DNA from: Clostridiales bacterium
GTDB taxonomy: Bacteria > Bacillota > Clostridia > Lachnospirales > Lachnospiraceae
DNA length: 59,288 nt
Direction of reading: 5' to 3'
NCBI GenBank assembly: GCA_020860715.1
Contig: JAJBTU010000002.1
Span: 1-59,288, forward strand
The notes beneath the pieces are model-generated. The model was not told the DNA's origin, did no database searches, and worked only from the letters and a program-made list of their open reading frames with translations. A program made the translations under genes and the position numbers. Positions 56,153-59,288 of this stretch are shown piece by piece; the first letter of the stretch is position 1; the number at the start of each line of letters is the position of its first letter.

Positions 56153-58795
56153 ATGGAAGAAACACAGAATGTCCGGATATCGGTCCGGAATCTCGTAGAA
56201 TTTATTCTCCGCGAGGGTGATATTGATAACCGGAGAGGCTCTTTCAGCGAAAAGGAAGCGATGCAGGAGGGCAGCCGCATCCATCGAAAAATACAAAAAG
56301 AGATGGGCAGCGGCTACCGGGCGGAGGTACCGCTGTCCATAGATGTGAGTTGGGATTCGGATTCGCCCGCCTGCCCGGAACAGGCTGCGGAACATGCAGA
56401 TGCGGAATCCCGGGCGGAGCAGGAACCGCGGAAGGGTCCTGCTCTGATCCTGACTGTAGAGGGCCGCGCGGACGGAATATTTACGGAGAAAGATGCCCAG
56501 CCTGAACTCACATACATTGACGAGATCAAAGGCATCTATCGGAATGTGATGACTCTGGAGTGCCCGTTTTCTGTACATCTGGCGCAGGCCAAATGCTACG
56601 CGTATATTTACGGCACACAGCATCAGCTTTCACTCGTCGGCGTGCAGATGACTTACTGTAATCTGGAATCGGCAGAATCGCAGCCGCTCCAGATCCACCG
56701 GTTTCGTCAGGTGTATGAAATGCCGCAGCTGAAAGACTGGTTTATGAATGTAGCGGGCCGGTACCGCAAGTGGGCACAGCTGGAGACGGACTGGAGACGA
56801 ACCCGTCAGGCATCCATCCGGGGGCTGGAATTTCCTTATGCCTGGAGACCCGGGCAAAAAGAAGTTGCTTCCTCTGTCTATCGGACCATTATCCGCCGGA
56901 AAAAACTTTTTATACAGGCGCCGACCGGCACCGGAAAGACGCTTTCAACGGTATTTCCCGCTGTAAAAGCGGTAGGGGAAGGGAAGGCGGACCGTATTTT
57001 TTATGCGACAGCCAAGACCATCACCAGAACAGTGGCGGAAGAGGCTTTTTCTGTTCTGCGGGAGCACGGACTGCATATGAAGACCGTCACGCTGACTGCG
57101 AAGGAAAAGATCTGCTTCATGGAGGAGACGGAATGCAACCCGGACGCCTGCCCTTATGCGAAGGGACACTATGACCGGGTGAATGACGCAGTATATGAAC
57201 TGATTACCAGCTGCGAGTCAATGAATCGAAAGACCCTGGAAGAACAGGCGGAGAAATGGCATGTCTGCCCGTTTGAGATGGGACTTGACGCGGCGCTTTG
57301 GACGGATGCCGTAATCTGCGATTATAATTATATTTTTGACCCGCGCGCCCGGCTGAAACGTTTTTTTGGCGAAGGAGCGAAGGGAGACTATCTGTTTCTG
57401 ATTGATGAGGCACATAATCTGGTTGACCGCGGACGGGAAATGTTTTCTGCTTCCCTGTACAAGGAAGAGTTCCTGGCTCTGAAGAAAGAATTTCAGAACT
57501 TTGCGGCGGAAGAAACGGCGGAGAGGAGAATGCCTTCCACCGGTGGAATCATACCGGACGGCGGCAATGAGGCGGAAGGAAGAGATCACGGGCCGTCGAT
57601 TTCCCGCCGCCGGCAGCCGGGGGAACTCCTCCGTCTTGCGCGTGCCGCGGCAAGGGCGCTTGGCCGCTGCAACAAATGGTTTTTGGATAAAAAACGGGAA
57701 TCCAGTGCGGAAATCGCGGAGGAACCCGTCAGGATACTGAAAGCCGGTACGGAAAACGGAGGCCTTGACACGCTGCCGGTCCTTCTGATGAATCTGTGCG
57801 GTTTGATTGAGGACTTTCTGGAAGATTCTCTGTGTGCGGAGCTGAACACAAAGACTCTGGAACTGTATTTTCAGGTCCGGCGTTTTCTGGACACCTGCGA
57901 CCGCCTCAATGAGAATTATGTGATTTACACGGAAAACACGGCCAGCGGGCAGTTTTTGCTGCGCCTGTACTGCGTTGATATCTCAGAAAATCTTCAGGAA
58001 TGTCTGGACAAAGGGAAAAGTACGATTTATTTTTCGGCGACGCTTCTGCCGATTCAGTATTATAAAAGCCTGCTTAGTTCGGAAAAGGACAATTATGCGA
58101 TCTACGCGCAGCCGGTCTTTGATCCGGCGAAGCGTCTTGTTCTGATCGGCACGGATACAAGCAGCCGCTATAAAAACCGGTCGCCCCGGGAGTACCGCAG
58201 GATGGCAGAATATATTTTTCAGGTCATGCAGGCACGGCGGGGAAATTACATGGCGTTTTTTTCTTCTTATCAGATGATGGATGATGTGGCGGACTGCTTT
58301 GATGCGGTCTGTGCGGAGGCGGGCGAACCGATAGAGACGGTCCGGCAGATGCATCGGATGAGCGAGCAGGAGCGGGAGGATTTTTTGCGGAAATTCGAAC
58401 AGCCGCATCCGCAGGGGCTGGCCGGTTTTTGCGTGATGGGCGGTATTTTCGGGGAAGGCATTGACCTGCGGGAGGATCGCCTGATCGGAGCGATTATTGT
58501 CGGGGCGGGGCTGCCGCAGGTCTGCACCGAGCGTGAGATCCTTAAGAGGTTTTATGATGAGAGAGGGGAAGACGGCTTTTTCTATGCCTATCTCTGTCCG
58601 GGCATGAATCGTGTGCTTCAGTCTGCCGGGCGTGTGATACGTACAGAATCGGACCGGGGCGTCATACTCCTGCTTGACGAGCGTTTCGCCGCTGCCCGTT
58701 ACCGCAGCATGTTTCCGAAGGAGTGGGAACGGCCTGGTCTGTGTACTCTGGGAAATGTGGGAGAGAAAACAGCCGAATTCTGGGATAAATCCTAA
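56153..58795 (+). CDS. RecB-like nuclease fused to XPD/DinG-type DNA helicase
   Basis: 880 residues. The N-terminal 200 residues carry a full RecB/Cas4-type PD-(D/E)XK set: His44 (GSRIHRKI), Asp107 (GRADG), Glu124-x-Lys126 (DEIKG) and Gln145 (LAQAKCYAY). The helicase follows with Walker A APTGTGKT (256-263), a four-cysteine Fe-S insert (KICFMEETEC, PDACPYA, HVCPFE), DEAH in LIDEAHNLVD and C-terminal motifs GGIFGEGIDL and QSAGRVIRTESDRG. It is a superfamily 2 5'-3' helicase of the DinG/Rad3 group, probably repairing branched or damaged DNA with a built-in nuclease. It overlaps no gene and follows the HPr-like gene by 3 bases. Confidence 0.92.
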   Translation: MEETQNVRISVRNLVEFILREGDIDNRRGSFSEKEAMQEGSRIHRKIQKEMGSGYRAEVPLSIDVSWDSDSPACPEQAAEHADAESRAEQEPRKGPALILTVEGRADGIFTEKDAQPELTYIDEIKGIYRNVMTLECPFSVHLAQAKCYAYIYGTQHQLSLVGVQMTYCNLESAESQPLQIHRFRQVYEMPQLKDWFMNVAGRYRKWAQLETDWRRTRQASIRGLEFPYAWRPGQKEVASSVYRTIIRRKKLFIQAPTGTGKTLSTVFPAVKAVGEGKADRIFYATAKTITRTVAEEAFSVLREHGLHMKTVTLTAKEKICFMEETECNPDACPYAKGHYDRVNDAVYELITSCESMNRKTLEEQAEKWHVCPFEMGLDAALWTDAVICDYNYIFDPRARLKRFFGEGAKGDYLFLIDEAHNLVDRGREMFSASLYKEEFLALKKEFQNFAAEETAERRMPSTGGIIPDGGNEAEGRDHGPSISRRRQPGELLRLARAAARALGRCNKWFLDKKRESSAEIAEEPVRILKAGTENGGLDTLPVLLMNLCGLIEDFLEDSLCAELNTKTLELYFQVRRFLDTCDRLNENYVIYTENTASGQFLLRLYCVDISENLQECLDKGKSTIYFSATLLPIQYYKSLLSSEKDNYAIYAQPVFDPAKRLVLIGTDTSSRYKNRSPREYRRMAEYIFQVMQARRGNYMAFFSSYQMMDDVADCFDAVCAEAGEPIETVRQMHRMSEQEREDFLRKFEQPHPQGLAGFCVMGGIFGEGIDLREDRLIGAIIVGAGLPQVCTEREILKRFYDERGEDGFFYAYLCPGMNRVLQSAGRVIRTESDRGVILLLDERFAAARYRSMFPKEWERPGLCTLGNVGEKTAEFWDKS

Positions 58796-58842
58796 GGAAT
58801 TTAAAAGATTCGAATACAGAAATATTAAAATTTTTGAAGGTG

Positions 58843-58871
58843 TGGACAGAGGACCAAATAAATGGTAAAAT
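58843..58871 (+). promoter_or_regulatory. Promoter of the wall-binding protein gene
   Basis: TGGACA (58843-58848), 17-base spacer, TAAAAT (58866-58871), about 80 bases before the start. Confidence 0.6.
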
Positions 58872-58950
58872 AATCCAGCTGTGAAAAACCGTGGCAAACC
58901 ATAGTACATAGTCCGCCATGGGAAAAGAGCATATGAAGGAGAGAGAAACA

Positions 58951-59288
58951 ATGAAAAAGAAACTGTTTGTGTTTTTCACGATGATGATGCTTGTCAGCCT
59001 CGCGATGGGACTTGGCACAGTGACGGCGTCTGCGGCGGACACGTCCGCTTCCGCTACGCAGGTGCAGGAAGAGATTACATGGACGACGGATGCGAACGGC
59101 TATCTCTACGGCACTGTGAATGGAGAGAAGCTCGCAGGCTGGGTGATATCGGCGGACGGCGATACGTATTATTTTGCGAGAAGTTCATCTGACGTGCCGC
59201 TTGGTTCGGCAGCGGTCGGCCTGACAAAGATTGGCGGATACTGGTATTATTTCTCAGAGGATGGCGTGATGCAGACCGGCTGGCAGAC
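58951..59288 (+). CDS. Secreted cell-wall-binding repeat protein, 3' end cut by window
   Basis: Partial, 112 residues visible. Signal peptide KKKLFVFFTMMMLVSLAMGL, cut at about SAA-ADT. Then WTTDANGYLYGTVNGEKLAGW and IGGYWYYFSEDGVMQTGW match CW_binding_1-type repeats, aromatic-rich units of about 20 residues that bind choline or wall polymers. GAAGGAGAGAGAAACA precedes ATG 58951. The catalytic or other C-terminal part lies outside the window, so enzyme type is unknown. Confidence 0.85.
   Translation, partial: MKKKLFVFFTMMMLVSLAMGLGTVTASAADTSASATQVQEEITWTTDANGYLYGTVNGEKLAGWVISADGDTYYFARSSSDVPLGSAAVGLTKIGGYWYYFSEDGVMQTGWQ

Overview
This window comes from a low-to-middle GC Gram-positive anaerobe, most probably a gut Clostridia of the Lachnospiraceae type. 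The evidence is strong AGGAGG-type ribosome binding sites with frequent TTG/GTG starts, ferredoxin-tailed aldo/keto reductases, a DUF4364 regulator, a giant acyl-CoA dehydratase activase, remains of a glycyl-radical enzyme operon, PepSY/two-component genes and a secreted protein with cell-wall-binding repeats. Assignment to a family is inference; no 16S gene is present.

Layout. 1-13 kb holds mostly single metabolic and housekeeping genes: DegV, a VWA/metallopeptidase-like protein, tRNA-Arg(ACG), Ogt, MgtE with a long leader, two ferredoxin-tailed aldo/keto reductases, a decayed glycyl-radical-enzyme/activase fusion, a TtcA-like PP-loop protein, a MATE exporter, a HemW-like radical SAM protein and a flavoprotein. 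13-25 kb holds L25, a 1498-residue acyl-CoA dehydratase activase-like protein, a D-2-hydroxyacid dehydrogenase divergent from a Crp/Fnr regulator, a tiny Q/N-rich protein, a rhodanese, an rRNA methyltransferase, a C1 peptidase, RdgB and a phosphoesterase. 25.8-28.5 kb is rpmG-secE-nusG-rplK-rplA. L11 and L1 each have their own L1-operator-like leader, and a block of hairpin tandem repeats separates them; the operon ends at a terminator with no rplJL following. 28.5-34 kb on the minus strand carries asnA, a PepSY protein, a two-component system and a DUF4364 regulator.

34-51.4 kb is a co-directional cell-surface polysaccharide locus. It contains an anchored low-complexity protein, an anchored polysaccharide deacetylase, RfbB and RfbC (dTDP-rhamnose), a Wzm/Wzt-type ABC exporter whose ATPase carries a C-terminal carbohydrate-binding-like domain, a methyltransferase-kinase fusion resembling chain-capping enzymes, four GT2 glycosyltransferases, a polyprenyl-phosphate glycosylphosphotransferase and an LCP ligase. 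Together these suggest lipid-linked glycan initiation, elongation, possible capping, ABC export and attachment to the wall. 51.5-59.3 kb has HtrA, ClpX (with an unusually long acidic linker), the primary sigma factor, an HPr-like protein lacking the active-site His, a RecB-type nuclease/DinG-type helicase fusion and the start of a secreted wall-binding protein.

Most novel-looking points: the capping-enzyme-like fusion next to a Wzt carrying a recognition domain in a Gram-positive; duplicated L1 operators split by hairpin repeats; and the in-frame fossil joining a glycyl radical enzyme to its activase. No CRISPR array, insertion sequence or prophage was seen.
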